A DNA stretch of 64,000 nt from NCBI GenBank assembly GCA_039591615.1, contig JBDHDH010000003.1, forward strand, positions 50,579 to 114,578. The letters run 5' to 3'. The position numbers were made by a program, and so were the translations under genes. The notes under the pieces were generated by a model, which did no database searches, was not told the origin of the DNA, and saw nothing but the letters and a program-made list of their open reading frames with translations. Positions 1 through 7,812 of the stretch are shown piece by piece; positions within the stretch are counted from its first letter, which is position 1; each line of letters starts with the position of its first letter. The stretch comes from JBDHDH01 sp039591615 (lineage in GTDB: Bacteria; Gemmatimonadota; Gemmatimonadetes; Gemmatimonadales; GWC2-71-9).

Positions 1-1
1 G

Positions 2-142
2 CTCGCCGGTCTCACAATGAAGGTCGTGGGCGGACTGATCATCTTCGGTACGGCGAGTGTGTTGTTCTTCCGATGGCACCGGCGGGAAGACGACGGCACC
101 ACGCAGTCGCTGGTCATCCCGAGCCTGCGCCCGGGATCATGA
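2..142 (+). CDS. C-terminal fragment of a CtaG-like membrane protein
   Basis: The window opens inside a reading frame that stops at 140-142. The visible 46 residues hold one hydrophobic segment (GGLIIFGTASVLFF) followed by a basic, hydrophilic tail (RWHRRED). A short LAGLTMKV-type lead-in, a last transmembrane helix and an RW-x-RRE tail resemble the end of the CtaG family (caa3-type cytochrome oxidase assembly factor). That match rests on the last helix only, so the family name is an inference; any polytopic membrane protein could end this way. The start lies outside the window. Confidence 0.5.
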   Translation, partial: LAGLTMKVVGGLIIFGTASVLFFRWHRREDDGTTQSLVIPSLRPGS

Positions 143-287
143 CGAGAGCAGACGCACATCCCAAGGTCGTGGAGGTCGCCTCGGACGCTACGGGAAGCCC
201 CGGCGAGCGGAGAACGACGCCCGGGCATCGGAGGATCAACTCTTGCCTCGCGGCCGCTGGTCTACAACGCAACCCGGCTCGACGCCC

Positions 288-1736
288 TCACGCCATCTCG
301 TCTAACACCGCCGTCAACAGCTCGTAAAAGCGGCCCACCGACGCGACGTGCACACGCTCGTCGGGCGAGTGCGGGAATTCGATCTGGGGTCCAAAGGAGA
401 TCATGTCGAGCCCCGGGACCTTCTTGCCGATGATGCCGCATTCGAGCCCGGCGTGGATTGCCTTCACGCCCGGTTTCCGTCCCAGCGCTGTTTCGTGAAC
501 CCGCTGCACGATTGCGAGCAGCGGCGACCCGAGGTCGGGTTTCCACCCGGGATAGGCCTCGTCCTCCTCGACGGCGGCGCCGGCCAGCCCGGCAGTGGCT
601 CGGATGCGCCGGCGCAGGGCCTCGAGCGCGCTGTCCACCGACGATCGCGAGCTCATCTTCACCACCACGGTCCCGTCGCGCGTCGCCACCTTGGCCAGGT
701 TCGTACTCGTTTCGACCAGGTCGGGGATGGCGTAGCTCATCGCCAGCACGCCGTGCGGCAGGCTGTTCAGCAACTCCAGCACCGTGCGTGATGCGTGCTC
801 GTCCCACGCCGTCGCCGTCTCGCCGTCCTCCATTGTGCATCGCAGATCCGGGTCGGCGGGGGCGAACTCGGCTCGGACGGCATCCATCTCCACGCGCAGC
901 GCCGCCCCGAACCGCTCGCGCTCCGCGCCATCCACCACGACCGTGGCCGACGCTTCGCGCGGAATGGCGTTGTGGGCGCTCCCGCCCGCAACGCCAGCCA
1001 GCCGCACCGGCGCGATCTGCGCCGCGCTCCAGAGCGCGCGGGCCAGGAGCTGAATAGCGTTGCCGCGCTGAAGATGGATGTCCACACCGGAATGCCCGCC
1101 GCGTAGACCGGCGAGACCGACGCGCAGCACCTGTGCGCCAGCTGGCACCGCCTCGTCCCGCACGGGCACCGCGAGCACGCTGTCCCCACCGCCCGCGCAT
1201 CCCACGTACAACACACCTTCTTCTTCGGAATCGAGATTGATGAGGCGGGTACCGCGCAACATTCCGCCGTCGAGCTGAGCGGCCCCCGTGAGGCCGCTCT
1301 CCTCATCGACGGTGAAGAGCAGCTCGAGCGGTCCGTGCGCCAGATCGGTTGCCTCGGCCAGCGCGAGCATGGCCGCCACGCCGACCCCGTTGTCGGAGCC
1401 GAGCGTCGTCCCCGTCGCCTTCAAGTAATCCCCTTCGCGCCGCGGCCGGATGGGATCCCTGGTGAAGTCGTGTGCCACATCCGAGTTCTTCTCGTTCACC
1501 ATGTCCAGGTGGGACTGGAGAATCGTGATCGGCGCGTCGGTGCGCCCCGGCGTTCCCGGCTTTCGGAGTACGATGTTGCCGGCGGCGTCGGTGTCGTGTG
1601 CGAGACCCGTCCGCCCGGCAACCTCGAGGACGTATTCCCGCATGCGGGCCTCGTTTTTCGAGCCGCGCGGAATCGTGAGAATGGTGTCGAAGTGGCCCCA
1701 AAGAGCCTCAGGCGCGAGATCGGCGACGAACGTCAT
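288..1736 (-). CDS. pepD: Aminoacyl-histidine dipeptidase PepD (peptidase M20C)
   Basis: A 482-residue cytosolic zinc metallopeptidase that cleaves Xaa-His and other dipeptides. The length fits the PepD family. Metal-site motifs are visible in order: LQSHLDMV (His ligand, about residue 94), GSDNGVGVAAML (bridging Asp, about 115), DEESGLTGA (catalytic and ligand Glu, about 144) and LINLDSEEEG. The middle lid/dimerisation domain with GGHSGVDI follows, and the C-terminal part has HAGLECGIIG near residue 430, as in PepD. It is divergent from the oligopeptide transporter starting at 1844, with about 107 bp between them, so uptake and hydrolysis of peptides are probably linked. Start ATG at 1736; the family call is firm. 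Confidence 0.93.
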   Translation of the reverse strand: MTFVADLAPEALWGHFDTILTIPRGSKNEARMREYVLEVAGRTGLAHDTDAAGNIVLRKPGTPGRTDAPITILQSHLDMVNEKNSDVAHDFTRDPIRPRREGDYLKATGTTLGSDNGVGVAAMLALAEATDLAHGPLELLFTVDEESGLTGAAQLDGGMLRGTRLINLDSEEEGVLYVGCAGGGDSVLAVPVRDEAVPAGAQVLRVGLAGLRGGHSGVDIHLQRGNAIQLLARALWSAAQIAPVRLAGVAGGSAHNAIPREASATVVVDGAERERFGAALRVEMDAVRAEFAPADPDLRCTMEDGETATAWDEHASRTVLELLNSLPHGVLAMSYAIPDLVETSTNLAKVATRDGTVVVKMSSRSSVDSALEALRRRIRATAGLAGAAVEEDEAYPGWKPDLGSPLLAIVQRVHETALGRKPGVKAIHAGLECGIIGKKVPGLDMISFGPQIEFPHSPDERVHVASVGRFYELLTAVLDEMA

Positions 1737-1782
1737 GTGATATCTCCCGGTTCAGGCCGGAAAATACAGCGAACGCCTCCGT

Positions 1783-1812
1783 TTGACAGTCCTCCGGAAC
1801 GGGCGCTACTAT
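1783..1812 (+). promoter_or_regulatory. Sigma70-type promoter of the OPT transporter gene
   Basis: A perfect -35 hexamer TTGACA (1783-1788) is followed after 18 bp by TACTAT (1807-1812), a 4/6 match to the -10 consensus. Transcription would begin near 1819, leaving a leader of about 25 nt before the ATG at 1844. An in-frame ATG at 1811 lies inside the -10 element, which argues against it being the start. Confidence 0.6.
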
Positions 1813-1843
1813 GTGCCGTCTTTCTCCGACCTCCAGAGGGCTC

Positions 1844-3826
1844 ATGGCGGACAAACCGTTCCGGCCGTTCGTACCGGCCTCGGAGCAGCTTCCTGAATTG
1901 ACATTCAAGGCGCTCGCGTTGGGCGTCGTCATGGCCGTGGCGCTTGGCGCCGCCAACGCGTATGTGGGCATGCGCGCCGGGCTCACCGTAGCCGCCACCT
2001 TTCCCGCCGCGGTCGTCGCGATGGCTGTCCTTCGCATCTTCCGCGGCTCGATCCTCGAGGAGAACATCGCACGTACCACCGCCTCGGTCGGCGAGGCGCT
2101 CGTGGCGGGCGCCATCTTCACGATTCCCGCGTTTCTGATCAGCGGGGCCTGGGACGAACTGCTCTACTTCCAGAGCACCGCAATCATGCTCGTGGGCGGT
2201 GTGCTGGGCGTGCTTTTCGTGATCGTGCTTCGGCGCACGCTGGTGGTCGAGGCGGACCTGCCTTTCCCCGAGAGCGTGGCGGCGAGCGAAATCGTGAAGG
2301 CGGGCCAGGGGCACCAGACGGGTGCCTCATATCTGTTCGGCGCCATGGGCATCGCCGGTCTCTGGGAGCTCCTGAAGAACCCGAACGGCATGCAGTTCGT
2401 CCGGGACAGCACGACCGGGTTCGTCGAATTCGGCAGCTCCACGATCAACCTCCTGCAGCAGCGGTTTGAGTACGCGGGCGGCATCCTCCTCGCCACACCG
2501 TCAGCCTCGCCGATGCTCATGGGCGTCGGGTACATCGTGGGCACGCGCATCTCGGCGGTCCTGTTCAGCGGTGCCGTGCTGGGCTGGCTCCTGTTGGTGC
2601 CCCTGGCGCTCTTCCTGAACCCGGGGCTCACCACGGCGCTCGGGCCAGACCAGACACTTTCCGACCTCGCCAACGAGGTCTGGTCGCGCCAGATCCGGCC
2701 CTTGGCCGTGGGTGCGATGATCGTGGCGGCGTTCTATACGCTGTTCAACCTGCGGCGCTCGCTGATCGCCGGCATTAGCAAAGCGCTGGGGCACATCACG
2801 CTGGGCGCGACGGCGGCTGCCGAGCGGACCGAGATCGACCTCGACTTCAAGAAGGTCTTCATCGCGATCGGGGTTGTGTCCATCGCGACCTTCTTCCTGT
2901 ACCTACACTTCTCGGAATCGATCATCGGAGCCCTCGTGCTGACCGTGGTCATGGTGGTCATCGGCTTCCTGTTCGCCGCGGTCGCCGGCTACTTGGTGGC
3001 CCTGATCGGGAGCTCGAACAATCCGATCTCCGGCCTCACGCTCAGCGCGCTGATCATCGCCGCGGTCCTGATGGTCTTCCTCGGGTTGACCGACGTGCAC
3101 GGGGTCGCCGCCGTGCTCGGCATCGCCGGCGTCGTCTGCTGCGCCGCCGGGATCGCGGGCGACATGATGCAGGATCTCAAGGTCGGGCACATTCTCGGCG
3201 GCAGCCCGTGGCGGATGCAGGCCGGCGAGCTGGTCGGTGTGGTGTTCGCCGCGGCCGTAATGACCTTCCCGCTGATCGCGCTGCACCGCGTGTACACGAT
3301 CGGATCGGCTGAGCTTCCCGCGCCGCAGGCGGGGCTCATGGCACTGATGGCCAACGGCATCGTGGCCGGCGACATGGCATGGCCGCTCGTCATCACGGGC
3401 ATGTTCCTCGCCATCGGACTGATCCTGATTTCGGCGCCGGCACCCATGCTCATCGCCGTGGGGATGTACCTGCCGTTTCAGTCGACCGCCGCCATCTTCG
3501 CAGGCGGCATCGTGCGCTGGCTGTTCACCGTCCACGCCAAGCGGCGGGGCATGTCGGACGACGAACGCGCCCGGGGCGAGAACACCGGTGTCTTGCTCTC
3601 GTCCGGGTTCATCGCCGGGGAGTCCCTCATGGCGGTGATTCTTGCGCTTCTGGTGATCGGCGGAGATTTCGCCCCGTGGCTGCTGGCGTTCCAGCGGCTA
3701 ACCGCCGGGATTGAGCCCAGCTTCTGGTTGAGCCTTGCTGCCTATCCGCTCGTGATCTACCTGCTCGTCTTCTTCGCAGTGCGGAAGGGTCGCGAGGGCG
3801 GGATGCCGGCCACGAAGGTCGAGTAG
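1844..3826 (+). CDS. OPT family oligopeptide transporter
   Basis: A 660-residue polytopic inner-membrane protein of the oligopeptide transporter (OPT) superfamily, proton-coupled importers of small peptides or metal chelates. Many hydrophobic helices span the whole length. The first helix region has GAANAYVGMRAGLTVAATFP, and later segments include NPISGLTLSALI and LKVGHILGGSPW, typical of bacterial OPT proteins. The start is placed at ATG 1844 (MADKPF), preceded by CAGAGGG, because an upstream ATG at 1811 overlaps the promoter -10. GC-rich inverted repeats between 3831 and 3880 could end transcription but lack a T tract. The gene is divergent from pepD. The exact substrate cannot be told from sequence. 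Confidence 0.92.
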   Translation: MADKPFRPFVPASEQLPELTFKALALGVVMAVALGAANAYVGMRAGLTVAATFPAAVVAMAVLRIFRGSILEENIARTTASVGEALVAGAIFTIPAFLISGAWDELLYFQSTAIMLVGGVLGVLFVIVLRRTLVVEADLPFPESVAASEIVKAGQGHQTGASYLFGAMGIAGLWELLKNPNGMQFVRDSTTGFVEFGSSTINLLQQRFEYAGGILLATPSASPMLMGVGYIVGTRISAVLFSGAVLGWLLLVPLALFLNPGLTTALGPDQTLSDLANEVWSRQIRPLAVGAMIVAAFYTLFNLRRSLIAGISKALGHITLGATAAAERTEIDLDFKKVFIAIGVVSIATFFLYLHFSESIIGALVLTVVMVVIGFLFAAVAGYLVALIGSSNNPISGLTLSALIIAAVLMVFLGLTDVHGVAAVLGIAGVVCCAAGIAGDMMQDLKVGHILGGSPWRMQAGELVGVVFAAAVMTFPLIALHRVYTIGSAELPAPQAGLMALMANGIVAGDMAWPLVITGMFLAIGLILISAPAPMLIAVGMYLPFQSTAAIFAGGIVRWLFTVHAKRRGMSDDERARGENTGVLLSSGFIAGESLMAVILALLVIGGDFAPWLLAFQRLTAGIEPSFWLSLAAYPLVIYLLVFFAVRKGREGGMPATKVE

Positions 3827-3899
3827 CAGCGGCCGATCAGGGCCCGGCCGCCTCCGCTCGGCGGGGGCAGCCCGGCCTTTCGGCGTAAGGAGACCCCTC

Positions 3900-4274
3900 G
3901 TGGGACGCCGCCGACGCGATGCCGACCTGCAGGACGTGAACCTCCTGGAGCTGGTCCCCGTACGACTCGCGGAATGGGAGGAGATCGACGGCCGCGTGCT
4001 GGTGCATCGACCGCGGCCTGCCGGGCGGGGGGTGCGAGCGGTCATGCACCGGCTCTTCTATCATCTCTCGGCGCGCCGAATCCGGCTCGACGATGTCGGG
4101 TCGTTCACCTGGCGCGAGCTGGACGGCGAGCAGTCTGTCGAGATGATCGCGCGGAAGCTCCGGGCCGAGTTCGGGGAGCGCGTCGAGCCCGCCGAAGAGC
4201 GGCTGGGTCACATGGTACGGGTCCTGCACCGTGAGGAGCTCATCGCGTACCCGGGTTGGGATGAGGGGCCATGA
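3900..4274 (+). CDS. PqqD-like peptide-chaperone protein
   Basis: A 124-residue protein from a GTG start at 3900. The C-terminal 85 residues fit the PqqD/RiPP recognition element family: a winged-helix-like fold with FTWRELDGEQSVEMIARKL, then a helix ending in VRVLHREELI. PqqD proteins hold the leader peptide of a ribosomal peptide for a radical-SAM enzyme. No radical-SAM gene, pqqA-like precursor or other pqq gene is visible nearby, so this is an orphan. The basic N terminus (GRRRRDADLQDVN) precedes the domain. It lies 73 bp after the OPT gene, probably in the same direction of transcription. Function is inferred from fold only. Confidence 0.72.
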   Translation: MGRRRRDADLQDVNLLELVPVRLAEWEEIDGRVLVHRPRPAGRGVRAVMHRLFYHLSARRIRLDDVGSFTWRELDGEQSVEMIARKLRAEFGERVEPAEERLGHMVRVLHREELIAYPGWDEGP

Positions 4275-4427
4275 ATTACCCGATCCGACGGGGATTCCAG
4301 CCGGCGTTGATTCGGATCGTCATTCCAGAGGCAGGACGTACACCACCTGCTCGACGCGCCCCGGCGTGTCCAGGTTCGAGACGGCACCGCCGGCTGGCGT
4401 GTTGAGGCAGCCCACCGTTCTCGATGA

Positions 4428-5693
4428 CTAGGCGGCGGGAGCCGGCGCATCGGTGGTGATGTCCGGCTCGAAGATTCGGTTCAACGCGAGCGTGACGAGG
4501 ACGCGAATCTTGTTCTTGGTGCCAACGAGCTTGAGCAGGTACGCTCCCCGGTAGATCCACCACGCCAGCGCCCCGGTGATGCGGATGCCCAGGAGATCGA
4601 CGAGCGCGACACCGGCCCCCAGTGAGATGATCTTGCCCGCATGGTGGGCCTGGTACGGCTCCAAGTCCCGTCCCAGCGCATGATTCTCGATGTTGGCCGC
4701 CGCCCGGATCCCTTGACTGATCGCGATAGGCGCCACGCGGGGATACGGCCGACCGGCACGATCGTCCTCCAGTGTTGTCACGTCCCCGACGGCATAGACG
4801 TTTTCGTAGCCTTGTACCTGCAGGAACGGATTGATCTTGATAGCGCCCCGCTCGGTGGGAACGGCAAGCTGCGCAGCCCACGGCGCTGGCGCAGTTCCCG
4901 CCGTCCAAATGAGGGTGTTCGCGGGCACCTCCGCCAAACCGTCCGCGCTCGTCGTGACGACGAGCCCAGAGCGGACGTCAGCTATCCGTGTATGAAGGCG
5001 TACCTCGATCCCGCGCTCCCGCAGACGCGTTAGCCCAGCCCGGGCCAATTCCCCATCCCAACCGGGGAGAATGCGATCACCACCATCGGCCAGAATGACC
5101 TTGGTCGGCGGAACGCGCGGGTAGTACGGCCGCAGCGTCACGTTCCCCAACGTATGAACCTCACTGGCCACTTCAACGCCCGCAGGTCCGGCCCCAGCAA
5201 CGACGAACGTCAACAGTCGTTGCCGGGCTTGCTCGTCCGTCGTCAGGGTAGCGCGCTCCAGGGCGCCAATGACACGGTCGCGGATTGCGAGGGCGTCGTC
5301 CACCGAGGTGAGGGCAAGACTGTGGTGCCGTAGATTCTCGTTGCCAAAGAAGCGCGGTTCAGCGCCGACGGCGATCACCAGATAGTCGAATGAGAGCGTG
5401 GTCCGCGTCGTGCGTAGCACCCCTGCCGACACATCGATGTCACGTGCAGCGTCCTGCACGAACTGGAACCCGTAGCGTCCACCGAGGACGCGATAGGGGT
5501 ATGTGACATGTTGCCGACCCAGCGTGCCGGCGGCAACCTCGGCAAGGAGGGGTGTAAAGGTGAAGTAGTTTCTTCGGTCGACCAATGTGATGTGGGCCCC
5601 TCGCTCGGCAAGCTCGGAGCGAGATAAATAGGTTGCCGCGTACAAACCTCCAAAGCCACCACCCACGACGACGATTTGGAGTTTCTCGAACAT
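4428..5693 (-). CDS. ndh: Type II NADH dehydrogenase-like FAD oxidoreductase
   Basis: A 421-residue single-subunit NAD(P)H:quinone oxidoreductase candidate that feeds electrons to the quinone pool without pumping protons. The N terminus carries an FAD-binding Rossmann motif (VVVGGGFGGLYAA, about residues 8-20), the family motif FTPLLAEVAAGTL, a second nucleotide-binding motif FVVAGAGPAGVEVA, and YAVGDVTTLED near residue 310, where FAD contacts are expected. A C-terminal hydrophobic stretch (LAWWIYRGAYLLKLVG) fits membrane attachment. The start ATG at 5693 overlaps the stop of the upstream membrane gene (TGATG), so the two are translationally coupled. An alternative longer frame to 5813 would overlap the upstream gene and is rejected. 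Confidence 0.88.
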   Translation of the reverse strand: MFEKLQIVVVGGGFGGLYAATYLSRSELAERGAHITLVDRRNYFTFTPLLAEVAAGTLGRQHVTYPYRVLGGRYGFQFVQDAARDIDVSAGVLRTTRTTLSFDYLVIAVGAEPRFFGNENLRHHSLALTSVDDALAIRDRVIGALERATLTTDEQARQRLLTFVVAGAGPAGVEVASEVHTLGNVTLRPYYPRVPPTKVILADGGDRILPGWDGELARAGLTRLRERGIEVRLHTRIADVRSGLVVTTSADGLAEVPANTLIWTAGTAPAPWAAQLAVPTERGAIKINPFLQVQGYENVYAVGDVTTLEDDRAGRPYPRVAPIAISQGIRAAANIENHALGRDLEPYQAHHAGKIISLGAGVALVDLLGIRITGALAWWIYRGAYLLKLVGTKNKIRVLVTLALNRIFEPDITTDAPAPAA

Positions 5694-6166
5694 CACGAGC
5701 CGAAGGGGAAGGGAAACCGCGGCAGTAGGTCCTGATAGTAGACGACCATCGTACCGATCACGGTGACGACCGCCACCAAGAGAATGCCAAAGAACTGCGT
5801 ACCGAGACACCAAACCATCGCTGCCCTGTCTTCTTGCAGGTAGCTGGGCTTGCGGCCACTCCAGTACAGGAACAGTCCGTAGACCACCAGCAGCAGCGTG
5901 GCAAACACGACCTTGAGCAGCAGCCAGCCACCGACCGGGCCATCGAAGTGGGCGATCGTGCCGAAGAACCCGTCGCGCAGCCCAGCCACCATGGATAGCG
6001 CCACAGTGACAACGCCAGCCCAGGTATTGGCTCGGGCAAACCGGTAGATCCTGTCTTCGAAGACGCTAGTTGCGAGCCCGCGCACCAGCCACGTGTACAT
6101 GGCGATGAATGCCATCACGAGGAAGGCGATATGCAGGTGTACGAAGAGGGGATGAAGAATCCTCAT
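5693..6166 (-). CDS. Small integral membrane protein, DUF2231-like
   Basis: About 157 residues with four hydrophobic segments. The N terminus reads MRILHPLFVHLHIAFLVM, an HP-x2-VH-x-HIA pattern like that of the DUF2231 family of membrane proteins, whose conserved histidines suggest heme or quinone contact. The start at 6166 is chosen because it places this motif at the N terminus. A GGAGG lies 14 nt upstream, and an ATG at 6190 in frame is the alternative. The stop overlaps the start of the NADH dehydrogenase gene, so it may be a membrane partner of that enzyme; that role is inference from coupling. Confidence 0.7.
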   Translation of the reverse strand: MRILHPLFVHLHIAFLVMAFIAMYTWLVRGLATSVFEDRIYRFARANTWAGVVTVALSMVAGLRDGFFGTIAHFDGPVGGWLLLKVVFATLLLVVYGLFLYWSGRKPSYLQEDRAAMVWCLGTQFFGILLVAVVTVIGTMVVYYQDLLPRFPFPFGS

Positions 6167-6235
6167 GTCACAGACGGGAACCTCCATCACACCGGCGAAG
6201 TTCCCACAGCGAGATGCTCACAGGCAGGATGCGCC

Positions 6236-6667
6236 GTGTGTAACCACCGTGATGCTCCCCGGCACGGCCAGTTGGGGCTGGCCATTCTCGTGATCCTCGT
6301 CACCACGGCGTGTGGCGCCAATGACGAAGCGCCCGGAGTGGTCGTCGCAGGTGCGCACACGTTGGTGGTCCGCATGACCGACGAGATGCGCTTCGTGCCC
6401 GAACACCCCATCATCGGTGTCGGAGATACCGTGATATGGACCAACAGCGGGCGCCTACCCCACACGTCGACGGATGAACCGGGTCGGGCGGCGGTGGCGG
6501 ATCATACCGTCCTGCCTCCTGGGGCCGAGCCCTGGGATTCCGGAGTGGTCGATCCCGGTGGACGGTTCCGGCACGTCTTTCGCGTGTCCGGGGACTACAC
6601 CTACCTCTGTCTGCTCCACGAAGCGGCTGGCATGGTGGGACGGATCACGGTGAAAAGAGAAGAGTGA
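6236..6667 (+). CDS. Cupredoxin-domain lipoprotein (type 1 copper)
   Basis: About 143 residues from GTG 6236; ATGs at 6131 and 6152 are in frame but would overlap the divergent membrane gene. The N terminus has a signal segment (LGLAILVILVTTAC) ending in a lipobox-like cysteine. The rest is a single plastocyanin-like beta barrel. Copper ligands are visible: His in RLPHTST and the C-terminal C-x2-H-x4-M cluster in YLCLLHEAAGM. Proteins of this kind carry electrons at the outer face of the membrane. Its divergent position to the NADH dehydrogenase pair fits a respiratory role, though the partner is unknown. Confidence 0.82.
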   Translation: MCNHRDAPRHGQLGLAILVILVTTACGANDEAPGVVVAGAHTLVVRMTDEMRFVPEHPIIGVGDTVIWTNSGRLPHTSTDEPGRAAVADHTVLPPGAEPWDSGVVDPGGRFRHVFRVSGDYTYLCLLHEAAGMVGRITVKREE

Positions 6668-6704
6668 GCCGGGCGCCCACCAATGACGTCTGAAGCGCCA
6701 GACT

Positions 6705-6734
6705 TTGACGGCGCGTTGAGCCCTGCAGTAATCT
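6705..6734 (+). promoter_or_regulatory. Candidate promoter of the M42 peptidase gene
   Basis: TTGACG (6705-6710, 5/6 match to -35) is followed after 18 bp by TAATCT (6729-6734, matching the first two and last -10 bases). The start of transcription would fall around 6741, only a few bases before the ATG at 6745. No Shine-Dalgarno sequence is present there, so a nearly leaderless message is possible. Confidence 0.35.
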
Positions 6735-6744
6735 TCTCCGCACC

Positions 6745-7812
6745 ATGCGACAGATTTCGCTCGATTTTCTGACACGGCTCCTGGACGCACCCGGCCCCTC
6801 GGGCTTCGAGACGCTCCCGGCACGCGTGTGGCGGGAGGAGGTCTCGAGCTTTGCCTCGGTCGTCTCCACAGACGTCTCCGGGAACTCCATCGCCGGCGTG
6901 CAGCCTGAGGGCACCCCTCGAGTCATGTTCGCAGGCCACATCGATGAGATCGGCCTGATGATCGTGCACATCGACGATGACGGATACCTCTATTTCTCCA
7001 CCATCGGCGGCTGGGATGCGCAGGTATTGGTGGGGCAGCGGGTGCTCATCGCAACCAAGGACCAACCGGTCCCTGGGGTCATCGGTCGGAGGCCAGTCCA
7101 CTTGATGGCGTCCGAGGACCGAGACAAGGTCGTGAAGCCAGCAGAACTGTGGATCGACATCGGGGCGACCGATAAGAAGACGGCGTCGAAGCGCGTACGG
7201 GTGGGAGATCCCGCGGTACTGGCGTCGTCGACGCTGGAGCTTCCGGGCAAACGGCTCATCTCCCGCAGCATCGACAACCGCATCGGCGCCTTCGTCGTCG
7301 CTGAGGCCTTGCGCCTGCTGGCCCGAAGAAAACCCAAGGCCGCGGTGTTCGCGGTGGCCACGACGCAGGAGGAGATTGGTTGGAGTGGTGGCGGCGCCCG
7401 AACCAGCGCGACGGGAATCGATCCTCAGGTCGCCATCGTCGTCGATGTTACCCATGCCACCGATCATCCCGGCGCCGAAAAGAAGCAGCACGGTGATACA
7501 AAGCTGGGTGGAGGGCCGGTCCTGTCCCGAGGCTCGGCGGTGAACCCGGTAGTGTTCGAATTGCTCGTGGAGACGGCCGAAGCGGAGAGCATTCCCTTTG
7601 CGCTACAGGCGGCGCCTCGGGACACAGGAACCGACGCGGACGCGATTCACACGGCGCGACAGGGGATTGCGACGGGATTGGTCTCGGTCCCCAACCGATA
7701 CATGCACAGCCCAAACGAGATGGTCGATTTGAAGGACCTAGAACGCGCGGCGAAGCTACTGGCGGCCTTCGCTCGCCGAGTCACCGCAAGAACTGACTTT
7801 ACGCCTCGCTAG
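6745..7812 (+). CDS. M42 family glutamyl/leucyl aminopeptidase
   Basis: A 355-residue cytosolic di-zinc aminopeptidase of the M42 family (FrvX/PepA/TET-type), which forms large tetrahedral particles and trims peptides. Motifs in order: FAGHIDEIGLMI (His ligand, about residue 65), SIDNRIGAFV (bridging Asp, about 175), TTQEEIGWSGG (catalytic Glu pair, about 210), VDVTHATD and MHSPNEM near the C terminus for the last His ligand. The length is typical. It is convergent with the HEAT-repeat gene and their 3' ends overlap by 14 bp (7799-7812). Confidence 0.9.
   Translation: MRQISLDFLTRLLDAPGPSGFETLPARVWREEVSSFASVVSTDVSGNSIAGVQPEGTPRVMFAGHIDEIGLMIVHIDDDGYLYFSTIGGWDAQVLVGQRVLIATKDQPVPGVIGRRPVHLMASEDRDKVVKPAELWIDIGATDKKTASKRVRVGDPAVLASSTLELPGKRLISRSIDNRIGAFVVAEALRLLARRKPKAAVFAVATTQEEIGWSGGGARTSATGIDPQVAIVVDVTHATDHPGAEKKQHGDTKLGGGPVLSRGSAVNPVVFELLVETAEAESIPFALQAAPRDTGTDADAIHTARQGIATGLVSVPNRYMHSPNEMVDLKDLERAAKLLAAFARRVTARTDFTPR

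Noticed and set aside
262..1200. Long minus-strand frame of 312 codons inside pepD
   Set aside because: It is a high-GC shadow of the pepD frame, Arg-rich and without any motif.
2903..3535. 210-codon minus-strand frame opposite the OPT gene, rich in His/Asp/Glu
   Set aside because: Mirror of hydrophobic codons of a membrane protein; no start signal and no family.
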